Source: Nostoc sp. PCC 7524 (GTDB lineage Bacteria > Cyanobacteriota > Cyanobacteriia > Cyanobacteriales > Nostocaceae). From it: a stretch of DNA of 64,000 nt. Within the stretch, counting starts at the first letter, position 1, and the number at the start of each line of letters is the position of its first letter. The DNA is taken from positions 5,120,001-5,184,000 of the forward strand of contig NC_019684.1 of the NCBI RefSeq assembly GCF_000316645.1. Reading direction: 5' to 3'. Shown here in pieces: positions 8,786 to 18,708 of the stretch. The notes under the pieces were generated by a model. It did not search any database. It was not told where the DNA came from and was given only the letters and a program-made list of their open reading frames with translations. The position numbers and the translations under genes were made by a program.

Positions 8786-9889
8786 GTGGACGCGAAATTA
8801 TCTCCAAACCAAGGATTAAATGTTTCTGGGATTGGTCTGGCTTCTGGCCTCGCCGCCGGACTGGGTATAGCAGCCGTGATTTTAGATGGAATGGCAAACA
8901 GAACACCCTGGCAGGGGATGTCTCTGACACTGCCATTGTTACTGTCTGCCGTAATATCGGCTGCTGTGGGTTACTTGGTAGTACCCCTGTTGCAAGCACT
9001 CAAAACTGGGCAAATCATCCGTGAAGACGGCCCCCAAGCTCATTTAAAGAAGGCTGGCACACCTACAATGGGCGGGATATTTTTCATCCCTGTGGCAGTT
9101 TTAGTTGCTTGTGTGTGGTCTAATTTTGCGACCGATGTACTGGCTGTCTCCGCATTAACACTAAGCTATGGCTTAATTGGCTGGCTTGACGATTGGCAAA
9201 TTCTCCGACGGAAGTCTAATAAAGGCATTTCTCCCCGGATGAAATTGTTATTGCAAATTGGGTTTGCGATCGCTTTTTGTCTGTGGCTGATGTTTAATCA
9301 ACCCGCTAATATTACAAATATTGCTCTACCTTGGGTCAGCTTTGCCATACCTTTGGGATTCTTATTCTGGCCTTTGGCTGGCTTTGTCCTCGTGGCAGAG
9401 AGTAACGCCACGAATCTAACTGATGGTATTGATGGTTTAGCAGGGGGAACCGTAGCGATCGCCCTGTTAGCATTAGGTGCTATAGTTGCTCCTACTTCCC
9501 TAGGATTAATGGTTTTCTGCGCTGCTTTGAGTGGTAGCTGTTTAGGTTTCTTAGCCCACAACCGCAACCCAGCCCGTGTGTTCATGGGAGATACCGGTTC
9601 TCTGGCTTTGGGTGGTGCTTTAGGAGCAGTGGCGTTGTTAACTAACAGCTTAGTAGCCTTGTTTATTCTCAGTGGCATCTTCTTTGTAGAAACCCTGTCT
9701 GTGATGGCACAGGTAAGTTATTACAAAGCCACCAAAGGCCCCGATGGTAAAGGTAAGCGTCTATTTAAAATGGCTCCTCTCCACCATCACCTAGAATTGT
9801 CTGGTTGGTCAGAGTTGCAGGTAGTTGGTGTATTTTATATAATCGCTGCCATATTAGCGTTCCTTTGTGTAGCGATCGCTCCCTTTTAA
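8786..9889 (+). CDS. mraY: Phospho-N-acetylmuramoyl-pentapeptide transferase
   Basis: An integral membrane enzyme that transfers phospho-MurNAc-pentapeptide to undecaprenyl phosphate to make lipid I, the first membrane step of peptidoglycan synthesis. The 367-residue protein has about ten membrane helices. Family motifs are KKAGTPTMGGI, SNKGISPRMKLLLQ, the catalytic region ATNLTDGIDGLAGG, FMGDTGSLALGG, and the HHH loop APLHHHLELSGWSE. The start is GTG at 8786, with GGGAAAG 8-14 bases before it. The N-terminal ~25 residues before the first helix are variable in the family. It is not beside other mur genes here. Confidence 0.96.
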   Translation: MDAKLSPNQGLNVSGIGLASGLAAGLGIAAVILDGMANRTPWQGMSLTLPLLLSAVISAAVGYLVVPLLQALKTGQIIREDGPQAHLKKAGTPTMGGIFFIPVAVLVACVWSNFATDVLAVSALTLSYGLIGWLDDWQILRRKSNKGISPRMKLLLQIGFAIAFCLWLMFNQPANITNIALPWVSFAIPLGFLFWPLAGFVLVAESNATNLTDGIDGLAGGTVAIALLALGAIVAPTSLGLMVFCAALSGSCLGFLAHNRNPARVFMGDTGSLALGGALGAVALLTNSLVALFILSGIFFVETLSVMAQVSYYKATKGPDGKGKRLFKMAPLHHHLELSGWSELQVVGVFYIIAAILAFLCVAIAPF

Positions 9890-9923
9890 ATCTTTTTTAA
9901 ACCAATAAAATTCCAATAACCAT

Positions 9924-9957
9924 AACCCCGCTTTCTGCTAGATAGTGGGGTTGTTTT
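9924..9957 (+). terminator. Terminator after mraY
   Basis: AACCCCGCT (9924-9932) pairs with AGTGGGGTT (9944-9952) with one G-T wobble, and GTTTTC follows. It lies 35 bases after the mraY stop. Confidence 0.7.
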
Positions 9958-9966
9958 CATTAGATT

Positions 9967-10085
9967 AGGACTTACGCAACTGGCATATTCGTAGGGTGCG
10001 TCAGTGTTTGACGCTATTCTCAACAGATTTTTGGCATCTGACGCACCCTACAAGATAGGTTTAGTGTGACACCTGCGTAAATCCT
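9967..10085. repeat. Palindromic MITE-like repeat
   Basis: The ends AGGACTTACGCA (9967-9978) and TGCGTAAATCCT (10074-10085) are inverted copies matching at 11 of 12 positions. Inside, GTAGGGTGCGTCAG (from 9991) is inverted at 10038-10051. The inner palindrome recurs at 38245-38308. No coding sequence is present, so this looks like a small non-autonomous element. Confidence 0.75.
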
Positions 10086-10149
10086 GTAGATAATTCAGAA
10101 ATTATTTGTCAACACATTGGATCTAAATTATAGAGTTAGTGAATGAAAA

Positions 10150-10578
10150 ATGAAAAAATTAATTGTCCCAATATTATTACTTGGAATTAGCACCAACTTA
10201 TTAGCAAGCAGTCCCAGCACTGCTAACCAGAGTCATTCATTAGTGGCTCAATCTAATAGTCGCAACAGAAACACAGAAGAATTTACTGTTAGTGGCACAG
10301 AGCCATTTTGGAGTGTCACAGTGAGCAAAAAAGGAATTATTTACTCTACACCAGAATCTCGCCAAAGCTTTCCTTATGTTGCACCATTAACAGCATCCGG
10401 CCGTCCGGTAGATTTAGTCAGAGTTTACAGATTAAGAGGTAGAAACAACACAAATAATACCCTAGTAATTAAAAAAGTAAACTCTTGTAGTGATGGTATG
10501 TCTGATATCAAATATCCTTACTCAGCTATATTCATTGTGGGTAATAAAGTTTTAGAAGGTTGTGCCAGATTAAAATAG
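10150..10578 (+). CDS. Exported COG3650-like protein
   Basis: A 142-residue protein with a signal peptide (MKKLIVPILLLGISTNLLAS, likely cleaved near ANQ at residue ~26). The mature part has GTEPFWSVTVS, a middle strand region, and CSDGMSDIKYPYSAIFI with a final GCARLK, motifs I associate with the COG3650 family of small periplasmic or lipoprotein-like proteins. The two cysteines (in SCSDGM and GCA) may form a disulfide. The function is unknown. It is single, after the repeat element. Confidence 0.7.
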   Translation: MKKLIVPILLLGISTNLLASSPSTANQSHSLVAQSNSRNRNTEEFTVSGTEPFWSVTVSKKGIIYSTPESRQSFPYVAPLTASGRPVDLVRVYRLRGRNNTNNTLVIKKVNSCSDGMSDIKYPYSAIFIVGNKVLEGCARLK

Positions 10579-10837
10579 TGATTCTGCACTCAGCCAATCC
10601 TGTGAACTGTAGGGCATAATTTGCCCACATAAATTTAGCTTGTTGACTCCGTGGCTTGTTAGTTGATCAATGCCACATTTTAGCCTGATGATTCCCTTGA
10701 GGATATTCCAGTGCAGGAAAGATGCTCACTGGACATGGTAAAATCTATGCCCTACTGATTGATCTTTAAGTTATTCCGGAAACCAAGGGCAAGTATGGGA
10801 AATTTACTATTATAAGGACTAACTCAGTAACCAGCTC

Positions 10838-12580
10838 ATGAGCTACCACATGATCGGTAAAGTACTGCAAGCGCGCTACCAAATTGTCCAAAGCCTGGGC
10901 GCAGGGGTATTTGGACAGACATACATCGCTGTGGATATTAATCATCCACACAGCCCCAAATGTGTTGTTAAACAACTCAAAGTTAGCAGTTTGCATCCTA
11001 GCTACCTAGATACCATCAGATTACGTTTTTTAACTGAAACCGAAACCCTCAAACGTTTGGGAACTCACTCCCAAATCCCTGAGTTCATCGCTTGTTTTGA
11101 AGAGAATGAGCGTTTCTATTTGGTGCAGGAATATATTGCAGGCCATTCCTTGACGGCGGAACTGCCCATTAATCAACAGTGGGGGTGTTTGTGGAATGAG
11201 GATGAGGTGATCGCATTTTTAGAAGATACTTTGGGAATTTTAGAATTTGTTCACTCCCAAGGTGTAATCCATTGTGATATTAAACCAGAAAATATTATTA
11301 GGCGTGCTGTTAATGGTAAGTTAGTCCTCATTGATTTTGGTTCTATTCAATCAATTAATTTTGGTATGGATGGGGAATTATCCATCTATCAAGCTCCTGC
11401 AACTTCTTTAGGCTATATTCCCCCTGAGCAATTTATTGGTCAAACCCAGCCCAATAGTGATATTTATGCTTTGGGGATGATTGCAATTCAGGCTTTAACA
11501 GGGCTAGAACCGCTACAAGTCAAAGTAGATGCTTATACTAATGAAATTATTTGGCGTTCACCCGATACACAGGTGAGTGATTATCTAGCGGCTATACTGA
11601 GCCAAATGATCCGCTACAATTACCAAGAACGTTTCCAGTCTGCTGCTGAGGTATCGCGTGTCCTCAAGCAAATGGTATGGGAAACTGCCGTCACACCAGT
11701 ACCTCAAATAGAGCTAATTGCAGATAAGCAAATAGAAGCAGATTCAGAGCAATCATCCCCCCTACTCACAGGCATGACAGTAGGAATAGCTGTTAATTCT
11801 TTATTAATGGGGTTGGGAACTTATTCTTTGCTCAATAGTTCTCCAGCATATTCGGAAACAGAAATTTTATATAACGCTACAAAAGAATATCAAGCAGGAG
11901 ATTTGCAACAAGCGATCGCCTTAGCCAAATCAATCCCATCTTACAGTAATGTTTATCCAGATGCTCAAGCGACCATCGAAACTTGGCAACAGCAATGGCA
12001 AACAGCTGCACAACAATATTTAGTAGCTGAAAAAGCTATGTCTGAGGGTAGATGGTCAGATGTACTTAGTGCAGCTAATCAAGTTCCAGATATTTTATAT
12101 TGGCAAGTCAAAGTTAACGATTTAGTTCAACAAGCCAAAATCAATATTGAAGCACAAACAAAAGTTTTATTAGCGAAAGCTTTTACTAAAGCTCAGGCTA
12201 GAGATTTTTCTACAGCATTAGAATATCTGCGGCAAATTCCCAAAGAAAGTTCTGCTGGTGCTTTGGTGCAGAATAAATTAGTTGAATACAGTGAAAAACG
12301 GCAGATTAGAGCCGCCTACTTTTTACATCAAGCCCGCAAGCAGGCATTAGTTGGTAACTTTGATCAAGCGGTAACATTTCTCCGCAAAATTCCCAAAGAT
12401 ACCTCTGTTTACGCTCAGGCTCAAACTAAATTGAATGAGTATAACCAAAAAATCCGCCCACAACCTCAAAGTCAAAACCTAGCCTATAGCGTAATTTCTT
12501 CTACTCAAAAAACACCATCGGTAATGAAGTTGGAAAACGTCAACCCTGATCATCACTTACAAGAAGTAAATATTCAGTAG
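10838..12580 (+). CDS. Serine/threonine protein kinase with membrane anchor and helical repeats
   Basis: A 580-residue eukaryotic-type (Hanks) kinase. The kinase domain spans ~11-285: glycine loop LGAGVFGQTY, lysine in CVVKQLK, catalytic loop VIHCDIKPENII, DFGS metal motif, and PPEQF in place of APE. The catalytic loop has HCD rather than HRD, which is common in non-RD kinases. A single membrane helix follows at ~307-330 (GMTVGIAVNSLLMGLGTYSLL). The outer part (~340-530) holds repeated helical units such as FSTALEYLRQIPKES and FDQAVTFLRKIPKDT, like TPR repeats. It is probably a membrane receptor-type kinase; the signal is unknown. Confidence 0.9.
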   Translation: MSYHMIGKVLQARYQIVQSLGAGVFGQTYIAVDINHPHSPKCVVKQLKVSSLHPSYLDTIRLRFLTETETLKRLGTHSQIPEFIACFEENERFYLVQEYIAGHSLTAELPINQQWGCLWNEDEVIAFLEDTLGILEFVHSQGVIHCDIKPENIIRRAVNGKLVLIDFGSIQSINFGMDGELSIYQAPATSLGYIPPEQFIGQTQPNSDIYALGMIAIQALTGLEPLQVKVDAYTNEIIWRSPDTQVSDYLAAILSQMIRYNYQERFQSAAEVSRVLKQMVWETAVTPVPQIELIADKQIEADSEQSSPLLTGMTVGIAVNSLLMGLGTYSLLNSSPAYSETEILYNATKEYQAGDLQQAIALAKSIPSYSNVYPDAQATIETWQQQWQTAAQQYLVAEKAMSEGRWSDVLSAANQVPDILYWQVKVNDLVQQAKINIEAQTKVLLAKAFTKAQARDFSTALEYLRQIPKESSAGALVQNKLVEYSEKRQIRAAYFLHQARKQALVGNFDQAVTFLRKIPKDTSVYAQAQTKLNEYNQKIRPQPQSQNLAYSVISSTQKTPSVMKLENVNPDHHLQEVNIQ

Positions 12581-12589
12581 GTGAATTCA

Positions 12590-12727
12590 TGTAGTGGCGT
12601 GGCAAGGCTAAAATGTTGCATTAAAACTCTCTTGTGGGATGGGCTTCTAGCCCGTCCAGTGCGGGCAAGATGCCCACACCACAAGAACTATATTTTTGCA
12701 CTACTTTAAGCTTGCCATGCCACTACA
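12590..12727. repeat. Inverted-repeat MITE-like element, copy 1
   Basis: Terminal inverted repeats TGTAGTGGCGTGGCAAG (12590-12606) and CTTGCCATGCCACTACA (12711-12727) match at 16 of 17 positions. An inner palindrome includes TGTGGGATGGGCTTCTAGCC and GCGGGCAAGATGCCCACACC. A nearly identical copy in reverse orientation lies at 38305-38434. It ends one base before the ileS stop codon. Confidence 0.9.
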
Positions 12728-12728
12728 A

Positions 12729-15700
12729 CTAAAATTCACCAGCTAAAGCGGAAACACAGCGATCGCAAATTAACGGATGCTCTTGTGATTCTCCTACAGT
12801 CGTAGAATAATTCCAACAGCGATCGCATTTTTCGCCGTCTGCATTCACTATCCCAATTCCCCAATTATCAGACTGCAAGTTATATTTCACATCTGGCAAT
12901 TTCTCAGATGAATCTAATAATTCAACCTGAGAAGAGAGGAATAAATAGCGCAACTCATCCACATGATTTAAAGGTGAAGAAGTAGATTCTGCTATCTCTT
13001 GAAGGTTAGAAATTGCATAATTAGCTTGTTTTTGCGCTTGCAACATCCCTGTAGAAGCTTTCTCTTGAATTTCTAACTCAGTATTTTGAGCATCTTTTTG
13101 AGCTTTGAGAAGATCATCTCTAATTGCCTGTTGAGTAATAGCGTTAGTTGTAATTTCATGAACTTTCAATAAATGATGATAAACTGACGATTCTTCATCA
13201 TCTTGAGTGTTCAACTGGTTAGCTGCTTGTGTTGGCTGTATATTTGCTTTTACTGCTTCCAGAATTTTCAGATTTGCTTCACTTGATGATTTTTTCAGCT
13301 TCAAAAGAAACTCATCTGTTGTTTGAAGGCTTTGAGAAATTGCTTCACAACTGTCTGAATGTGAAGGAGTATTAAGTACATGGCTTCCTGTATTCATTTG
13401 TTGCATCTGTTCGCGTAATTTTTCATCTGCGACATACAACAAAACTTTGGCTTCCAACGAAGAACCAATCATTTTTTCTATCCTGGCTTGTTCCATCACC
13501 TTATTAACATCGGTGCGGAGTGAACGCAGAGTCTCCCAAAATTCCCCTAAATCTGGATTATGCCATTTATCCTCTAGTTTCACCCAACCAGCTTGAAACA
13601 CTGATTTATACGGTGTTTTGTAGGGAAGATATTGCCAGATATCTTCAGCAGTGTGACATAAAACAGGTGCGATCGCTCGTGCTAAATTTTCTAAAGCGAT
13701 GTGGATAACTGTCTGACAACTGCGACGACGGAAAGAATTTGGCGCACTGATATACAGCCTATCTTTCGCTACATCTAAATAGAAGTTAGATAAATCCACC
13801 ACACAGAAATTCTGCACAGTTTGGAAGAATCGGAAGAATTGGAAACTTTCAAAAGCTTCTGTCACTTCCTGGAACACTTCCCGGATACGGTGCAGCATAT
13901 ATTTATCTAACTGCGGTAACTCCTCAAAAGGTACAGCATCTTTTTCGGGGTCAAAATCATGCAAACTACCCAACAAGAACCGCGCCGTATTGCGAATCTT
14001 ACCTCTGACATCGTTGAGTTGCTTAATGATATTGCTACCCAAACGCACATCGGCAGTGTAGTCAACCGACGACACCCACAACCGCAACACATCCGCACCA
14101 TAGGGTGGTTCTTTCTTCTGGTCTTTTCCACCCAGAATCATCACCTGGGGATCAACCACATTCCCCACTGATTTACTCATTTTCCGCCCTTGTTCATCTA
14201 AAACAAAGCCGTGAGTTAACACAGTTTTATAAGGTGCAATCCCATTCACCGCTACGCTAGTCAGCAAACTCGACTGGAACCAACCACGATGCTGATCAGA
14301 ACCTTCCAAATACATATCAGCCGGGTAACGCAACTCTGGCCGTTGCTTCACCACAGAAGCCCAAGACGAACCAGAATCAAACCATACGTCCATTGTATCA
14401 GTACCGCGACGGTAAGACCGACCATTATTACGGTAGGACTCTGGTAATAATTCCTCTACCGACAACTCCCACCAAGCATCAGAACCTTTTTCGGCAATGA
14501 TAGCTTGCACATGGTTGATAGTTTCTTCATTCAGTAAGGGTTCACCCGTTTCCTCATCGTAGAATACCGGAATGGGTACACCCCAAGAACGCTGACGAGA
14601 GATACACCAATCAGAACGTTCCGCTATCATGGGCGTGATACGATTTTCACCTTGGGCTGGTATCCATTTTACAGATGCGATCGCCTTCAGTGCTTCCTCC
14701 CGAAATCCCGCCACCGAAGCAAACCACTGTTCAGTAGCGCGGAAAATCGTCGGCTTTTTCGTCCGCCAGTCGTAAGGATACTTATGCGCGTAAGCCTCCT
14801 CTTTCAACAGGGAACCCGCATCTGTCAGCGCATCAATCACCGCCTGATTCCCATCACCCAAAACATTCAACCCAGCAAACTGTCCTGCTTCCTCAGTAAA
14901 GTTGCCATTATCATCCACAGGCGCGAGAATCGGCAGACCATAACGCAGACCAACAATGTAGTCTTCTTGACCATGACCAGGCGCAGTATGCACCAACCCA
15001 GTACCCGATTCAGTAGTGATATAATCACCACCCACAACCACCGGACTTTCCCTGTCAAACAAAGGATGTCGATAAGTAGTATGCTCTAAATCCTGCCCCT
15101 TAAAAGTAGCCTTCACAGTCAACTCAGCCGAGATAGTAGTAGCCAACCGTTCCACCAACTCCGCCGCCACAATCAAATACTTGAATTTACTCTGCGTCTC
15201 TGCGCCTTTGCGCGAAACTTCCACCAAAGAATAATTGAGGTCGCCATTAACCGCCACCGCCAAATTCCCCGGAATAGTCCAAGGAGTAGTAGTCCAGACA
15301 GCCACACCCAAATCCGGCAAATACTCACCCAAAACAGACTTAACCGCCTCAGCCAAACCCGTCACAGGAAAAGCCGCATAAATACTCCGCGAAGTATGCC
15401 CTTCAGGATATTCCAACTCTGCCTCAGCCAAAGCCGTCTTAGAACTAGGACTCCAGTGAACCGGCTTCAAGCCCCGATAGATGTACCCTTTCAAATACAT
15501 CTGGCCAAACACCCCAATTTGCGCCGCCTCATATTCCGGCTTCAGCGTCAAATATGGATTATCCCAGTCACCCCAAACACCATAGCGTTTAAAACTTTTA
15601 CGCTGATCATCAACCGTAGCCAAAGCAAATTCCTTCGCCTTTTGCCGCAATTGCAGAGGTGTTAAATTTTGCCGTTCTGCCGACTTGAGATTTTGCAAAA

Positions 15701-16022
15701 CCTTCAATTCAATTGGTAAGCCGTGGCAGTCCCAACCAGGCACATAACGCACCTTCCGCCCTTGTAGCAGTTGGTAGCGATTAATAATATCTTTGAGAAT
15801 TTTATTTAAGGCATGACCAATATGAAGTGAGCCGTTTGCGTAGGGAGGCCCATCGTGCAGTATAAATAATTCGCCTGGGTTATTTTGCGACAGGCTTTCA
15901 AAAATTTTATTGTCTTCCCAGAACTTTTGGATCTCAGGCTCACGCTTGATGGCGTTCGCCCGCATATCAAAATTAGTCTTGGGTAAATTTACCGTATCTT
16001 TGTAGCTTCCAGGTTCTGTCAC
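12729..16022 (-). CDS. ileS: Isoleucyl-tRNA synthetase with a ~140-residue insertion
   Basis: Charges tRNA-Ile with isoleucine and edits valine. Class I signatures are [14 protein letters not shown] (HIGH motif) and KMSKSVGN. The editing domain lies between them. A C-terminal zinc finger has CDRCW and CDRC. I choose GTG 16022 ([11 protein letters not shown]), giving 1097 residues; the longer frame begins at TTG 16061. Most bacterial type IleRS are ~930-960 long. The excess is a hydrophilic, Gln/Glu/Ala-rich, coiled-coil-like segment at residues ~877-1018 (bases 12969-13394) between the anticodon-binding region ([17 protein letters not shown]) and the zinc finger. It shows no membrane helices. 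Confidence 0.96.
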   Translation of the reverse strand: MTEPGSYKDTVNLPKTNFDMRANAIKREPEIQKFWEDNKIFESLSQNNPGELFILHDGPPYANGSLHIGHALNKILKDIINRYQLLQGRKVRYVPGWDCHGLPIELKVLQNLKSAERQNLTPLQLRQKAKEFALATVDDQRKSFKRYGVWGDWDNPYLTLKPEYEAAQIGVFGQMYLKGYIYRGLKPVHWSPSSKTALAEAELEYPEGHTSRSIYAAFPVTGLAEAVKSVLGEYLPDLGVAVWTTTPWTIPGNLAVAVNGDLNYSLVEVSRKGAETQSKFKYLIVAAELVERLATTISAELTVKATFKGQDLEHTTYRHPLFDRESPVVVGGDYITTESGTGLVHTAPGHGQEDYIVGLRYGLPILAPVDDNGNFTEEAGQFAGLNVLGDGNQAVIDALTDAGSLLKEEAYAHKYPYDWRTKKPTIFRATEQWFASVAGFREEALKAIASVKWIPAQGENRITPMIAERSDWCISRQRSWGVPIPVFYDEETGEPLLNEETINHVQAIIAEKGSDAWWELSVEELLPESYRNNGRSYRRGTDTMDVWFDSGSSWASVVKQRPELRYPADMYLEGSDQHRGWFQSSLLTSVAVNGIAPYKTVLTHGFVLDEQGRKMSKSVGNVVDPQVMILGGKDQKKEPPYGADVLRLWVSSVDYTADVRLGSNIIKQLNDVRGKIRNTARFLLGSLHDFDPEKDAVPFEELPQLDKYMLHRIREVFQEVTEAFESFQFFRFFQTVQNFCVVDLSNFYLDVAKDRLYISAPNSFRRRSCQTVIHIALENLARAIAPVLCHTAEDIWQYLPYKTPYKSVFQAGWVKLEDKWHNPDLGEFWETLRSLRTDVNKVMEQARIEKMIGSSLEAKVLLYVADEKLREQMQQMNTGSHVLNTPSHSDSCEAISQSLQTTDEFLLKLKKSSSEANLKILEAVKANIQPTQAANQLNTQDDEESSVYHHLLKVHEITTNAITQQAIRDDLLKAQKDAQNTELEIQEKASTGMLQAQKQANYAISNLQEIAESTSSPLNHVDELRYLFLSSQVELLDSSEKLPDVKYNLQSDNWGIGIVNADGEKCDRCWNYSTTVGESQEHPLICDRCVSALAGEF

Positions 16023-16152
16023 AGCTTCATGCCTAAGATTTATGTGTACAGGTTCTATCAATTATAGAAGATGGCAGGAAGTCCTAAATTAGCGATTTTT
16101 CCGACAGTGACCTTTTCTCAATTTAAGATTCAGATTCTAGTAGTTTTACACC

Positions 16153-16506
16153 TCAAAATGGGATAGACATAATTTGATTGACCCATTCCTCTGCGGTAGA
16201 TGCTTCCCAAACGATAATGAGTGAGTCAATAGCATCACTGATGGGCAGATTTTGAGCCAAAATTAAAACCCCAGAACTGCTTTGCGACATGATGAAATTA
16301 CCAAACTCAGCAGGCATAGTTTTACGGTCGTGAGTTACAAGCACTCTGCTATCCTGTGCGGCTATCATCAATACCTCTGAGTCTTGTTTGCCTTCCAGTC
16401 CTGCTACGTTGGCTGATTGAAAGTCAATGTTTGGTTGTCTGCGTACTACGCCAGTTACTATTGCTTGCTTGAGATCCGCATCTGCTTGAAATCTTACTAC
16501 CGTCAT
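16153..16506 (-). CDS. DUF5615 PIN-like protein, probable toxin
   Basis: A 117-residue protein with a PIN-like outline: an acidic residue early (RFQADADLKQAIV), a DSEVLMIAAQDSRVLVTHDR core with further acidic residues, and a C-terminal VLILAQNLP strand-helix. DUF5615 proteins are predicted RNases. It overlaps the upstream DUF433 gene by four bases (ATGA), so translation is probably coupled and the two form a type II toxin-antitoxin-like pair. Toxicity is inferred, not shown. Confidence 0.8.
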   Translation of the reverse strand: MTVVRFQADADLKQAIVTGVVRRQPNIDFQSANVAGLEGKQDSEVLMIAAQDSRVLVTHDRKTMPAEFGNFIMSQSSSGVLILAQNLPISDAIDSLIIVWEASTAEEWVNQIMSIPF

Positions 16507-16835
16507 ATCTGACTCTGCTTTTGCGTTTGAGCAGTTTGCAATTTCTGATAAAGAAGCGGGTTATTTTCTCTCAAGGACTGTTGTAGTTTGGCAAACTCTA
16601 CCTCACCTTCCTTTAAGTAAGCATCAACTAGCTCTCGGTTGGCAAGATAGAAAGCGATCGCACCATACACTTGTTCCAGTGAAAGTAACGGAAAATTCTG
16701 GGCAATATTTTCCGGTGAATCTCCATTTAAGAAAGCGTACACCACAGAATCAAGGGAAATACGAGTGCCTTCAATCCAATACCCTTGATCTCGTTGTTCG
16801 ACATATTGTTTAACTGGGGTTGGTGATGCTGTCAT
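16503..16835 (-). CDS. DUF433 protein, probable antitoxin
   Basis: A 110-residue protein when started at ATG 16835; the longer frame to 16895 adds 20 poorly supported residues. DUF433 features are EGTRISLDSVVYAFLNGDS and SPENIAQNFPLLSLEQVYGAIAFYLANREL, a helix-turn-helix-like region that binds DNA in related proteins. The C-terminal ~40 residues are hydrophilic and could wrap the toxin. It is the first gene of the pair with the PIN-like DUF5615 protein. Confidence 0.82.
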   Translation of the reverse strand: MTASPTPVKQYVEQRDQGYWIEGTRISLDSVVYAFLNGDSPENIAQNFPLLSLEQVYGAIAFYLANRELVDAYLKEGEVEFAKLQQSLRENNPLLYQKLQTAQTQKQSQI

Positions 16836-16948
16836 ACAACTACTAATATGTTGTAAATATAGAGTATTTTCAATCTTATCTTTTGCATTTTGCACATAAG
16901 TTTATGATAATTTTCAGTCACTCTGTATTCAAATTCTGAATTTTTATT

Positions 16949-18655
16949 TCAGTTTATTAAAAGCAATTTATCTATAGCATTAGAAAAAGCTTGAGTTTTT
17001 GCTAATGACCGATCATAGTCTCCATCAACAGCTTGATCAATAATTTTTGTAGTATTTAATAATATATCTTTACACTGATTATCATCCCATAATGCTTGTT
17101 CTATCAATTCACAATATTTACCGAATTTATTCGTTGCTAAGTCAGGAATATTTTTCCCTGCAATTTGTATTCTTAAAATATTGAGCATATGGTATTTAAA
17201 TGAACTATATTTAGCATCTATCTGTCTTTTTCTAAACAGAGAATCTAAACAAAACTTTGCATATGCACTAACATAATATCCTATGGGATTATGTGAAGGT
17301 AAAAATATTTTATCTTTTGTCTCTTCCTGCAACTTTGCATGATATCTACCCGCATTATGCGCTTGCTCTAAAAACATAGATGCAAAGCATCTCATTTGAG
17401 AACGTATATCTATTATTCTGATTTTTTCAATTTCATCTATTCCATTAAATTGTCTTGGTCGTCTTTCATAATAAAGTTTCTTATCGTCTGGCATAGAATT
17501 GTAGTATTCTTCTAATTTTTTTTGAAAATCAGTTAATGCTTCAAGTTCCTCCAATTTGACAGGTGTTTGTCTATTATTAGTTTTAATTATTTTGTTCTTC
17601 AGTTTACTATCCCGATCTAAAGCTATTATTTTAATTGGTATATATAAGGAATCGTCTATTGATTCTCTGTTATTATATAGAATATAGCTAGTTTGACATC
17701 CATTAACAATTTGATAATCTTTGATAGTAATTAAGTCGCCAACAGGATCAACATACTCAGCCACGATAGTTATACCATTGTTAAACAGTACAAAAAACTG
17801 GCGATCATCAGAATTGATAGTTGCCTTTATTTCTTGATTGACATCATTTTCACCTTGAAAACCTCTTACGTTGTCATAAAATAATCCTCTAATTAGATTT
17901 CCATCCTCATCGGTAATTAATTTTAAATATTCGCTTGCTGGCAGAATAGAAATGTATGCTTGGTTTACGTCTTCTATTTTAGGAATAGTAGTACGTCTTT
18001 CAAATTTAATTTGTCTTGATATTTTGTTATTCGCTAATCTATATAAGTTTTGAATTCCATTGGCATCAATAGGGTTAAATGTTACTCTTTCAAAAATACC
18101 CATATCATCAAGTCTTTTACTTAAACCATCAATAGTTACCTTAAGATGTTTGTCATCTAGCCATTTACCAGTAGTAACATAGTATAATTTACATAAAGGT
18201 TTTCTATTTTTAAATAAACTACTTTTGTCATATATTAGTTCCATTAATTGAGATTTCTCTTTGATCTGAGCATTAGCTGGCAACTCAGAATTTTCGCTAA
18301 AAAAATCTGTAGCTCCTAGTAAGAATTTAGCTATTTCTCCAGCGTCAAAATTACTACTTGTTTTTGATTGAATTAATATAAATTCAACATCTAAATACTT
18401 ATTTTTTTTCTCCAAATCTTCTAATTCTTCTTTGGAGGTTATTAAACTACCGTTAACAATGATCGCAATACCATCTAATGCTTTGTCAGCACTACCTCCA
18501 ACATGAACATCCTCAAGTCCAAACTGATCATTATATTCTTTGGAAATTACATAATAATTAACAAAATGCTCAAAAAGCTCTGATTCTCGTAAATCTTCTG
18601 GAAAAGATTGTTGTTTTTTAAAGCTATTTAACAAACCAGCCGTAATTCTATCCAT
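16949..18655 (-). CDS. AIPR (abortive infection phage resistance) family protein
   Basis: A 568-residue protein of the AIPR family, members of which were first linked to abortive phage infection. Family-type segments are FFVLFNNGITIVAEYV, IVNGCQTSYILYNN and KIIKTNNRQTPVKLEELEAL. The N-terminal third has DGIAIIVNG (~61-69) followed by VEFILIQSKTSS (~90-101), a D...QxK arrangement that resembles the PD-(D/E)XK nuclease core; this is an inference. No membrane segment is seen. The gene is visibly more AT-rich than its neighbours, which suggests transfer. It lies 53 bases after the 87-residue protein on the same strand. Confidence 0.85.
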   Translation of the reverse strand: MDRITAGLLNSFKKQQSFPEDLRESELFEHFVNYYVISKEYNDQFGLEDVHVGGSADKALDGIAIIVNGSLITSKEELEDLEKKNKYLDVEFILIQSKTSSNFDAGEIAKFLLGATDFFSENSELPANAQIKEKSQLMELIYDKSSLFKNRKPLCKLYYVTTGKWLDDKHLKVTIDGLSKRLDDMGIFERVTFNPIDANGIQNLYRLANNKISRQIKFERRTTIPKIEDVNQAYISILPASEYLKLITDEDGNLIRGLFYDNVRGFQGENDVNQEIKATINSDDRQFFVLFNNGITIVAEYVDPVGDLITIKDYQIVNGCQTSYILYNNRESIDDSLYIPIKIIALDRDSKLKNKIIKTNNRQTPVKLEELEALTDFQKKLEEYYNSMPDDKKLYYERRPRQFNGIDEIEKIRIIDIRSQMRCFASMFLEQAHNAGRYHAKLQEETKDKIFLPSHNPIGYYVSAYAKFCLDSLFRKRQIDAKYSSFKYHMLNILRIQIAGKNIPDLATNKFGKYCELIEQALWDDNQCKDILLNTTKIIDQAVDGDYDRSLAKTQAFSNAIDKLLLIN

Positions 18656-18708
18656 AAATAATAAATTTGTACTATATAAAATATGAAAATTGTACAGTAT
18701 TTTTAGTT

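Noticed and set aside
14652..15089. 145-residue plus-strand frame opposite ileS
   Set aside because: It lies wholly inside the conserved ileS coding region in antisense, with no recognisable domain.
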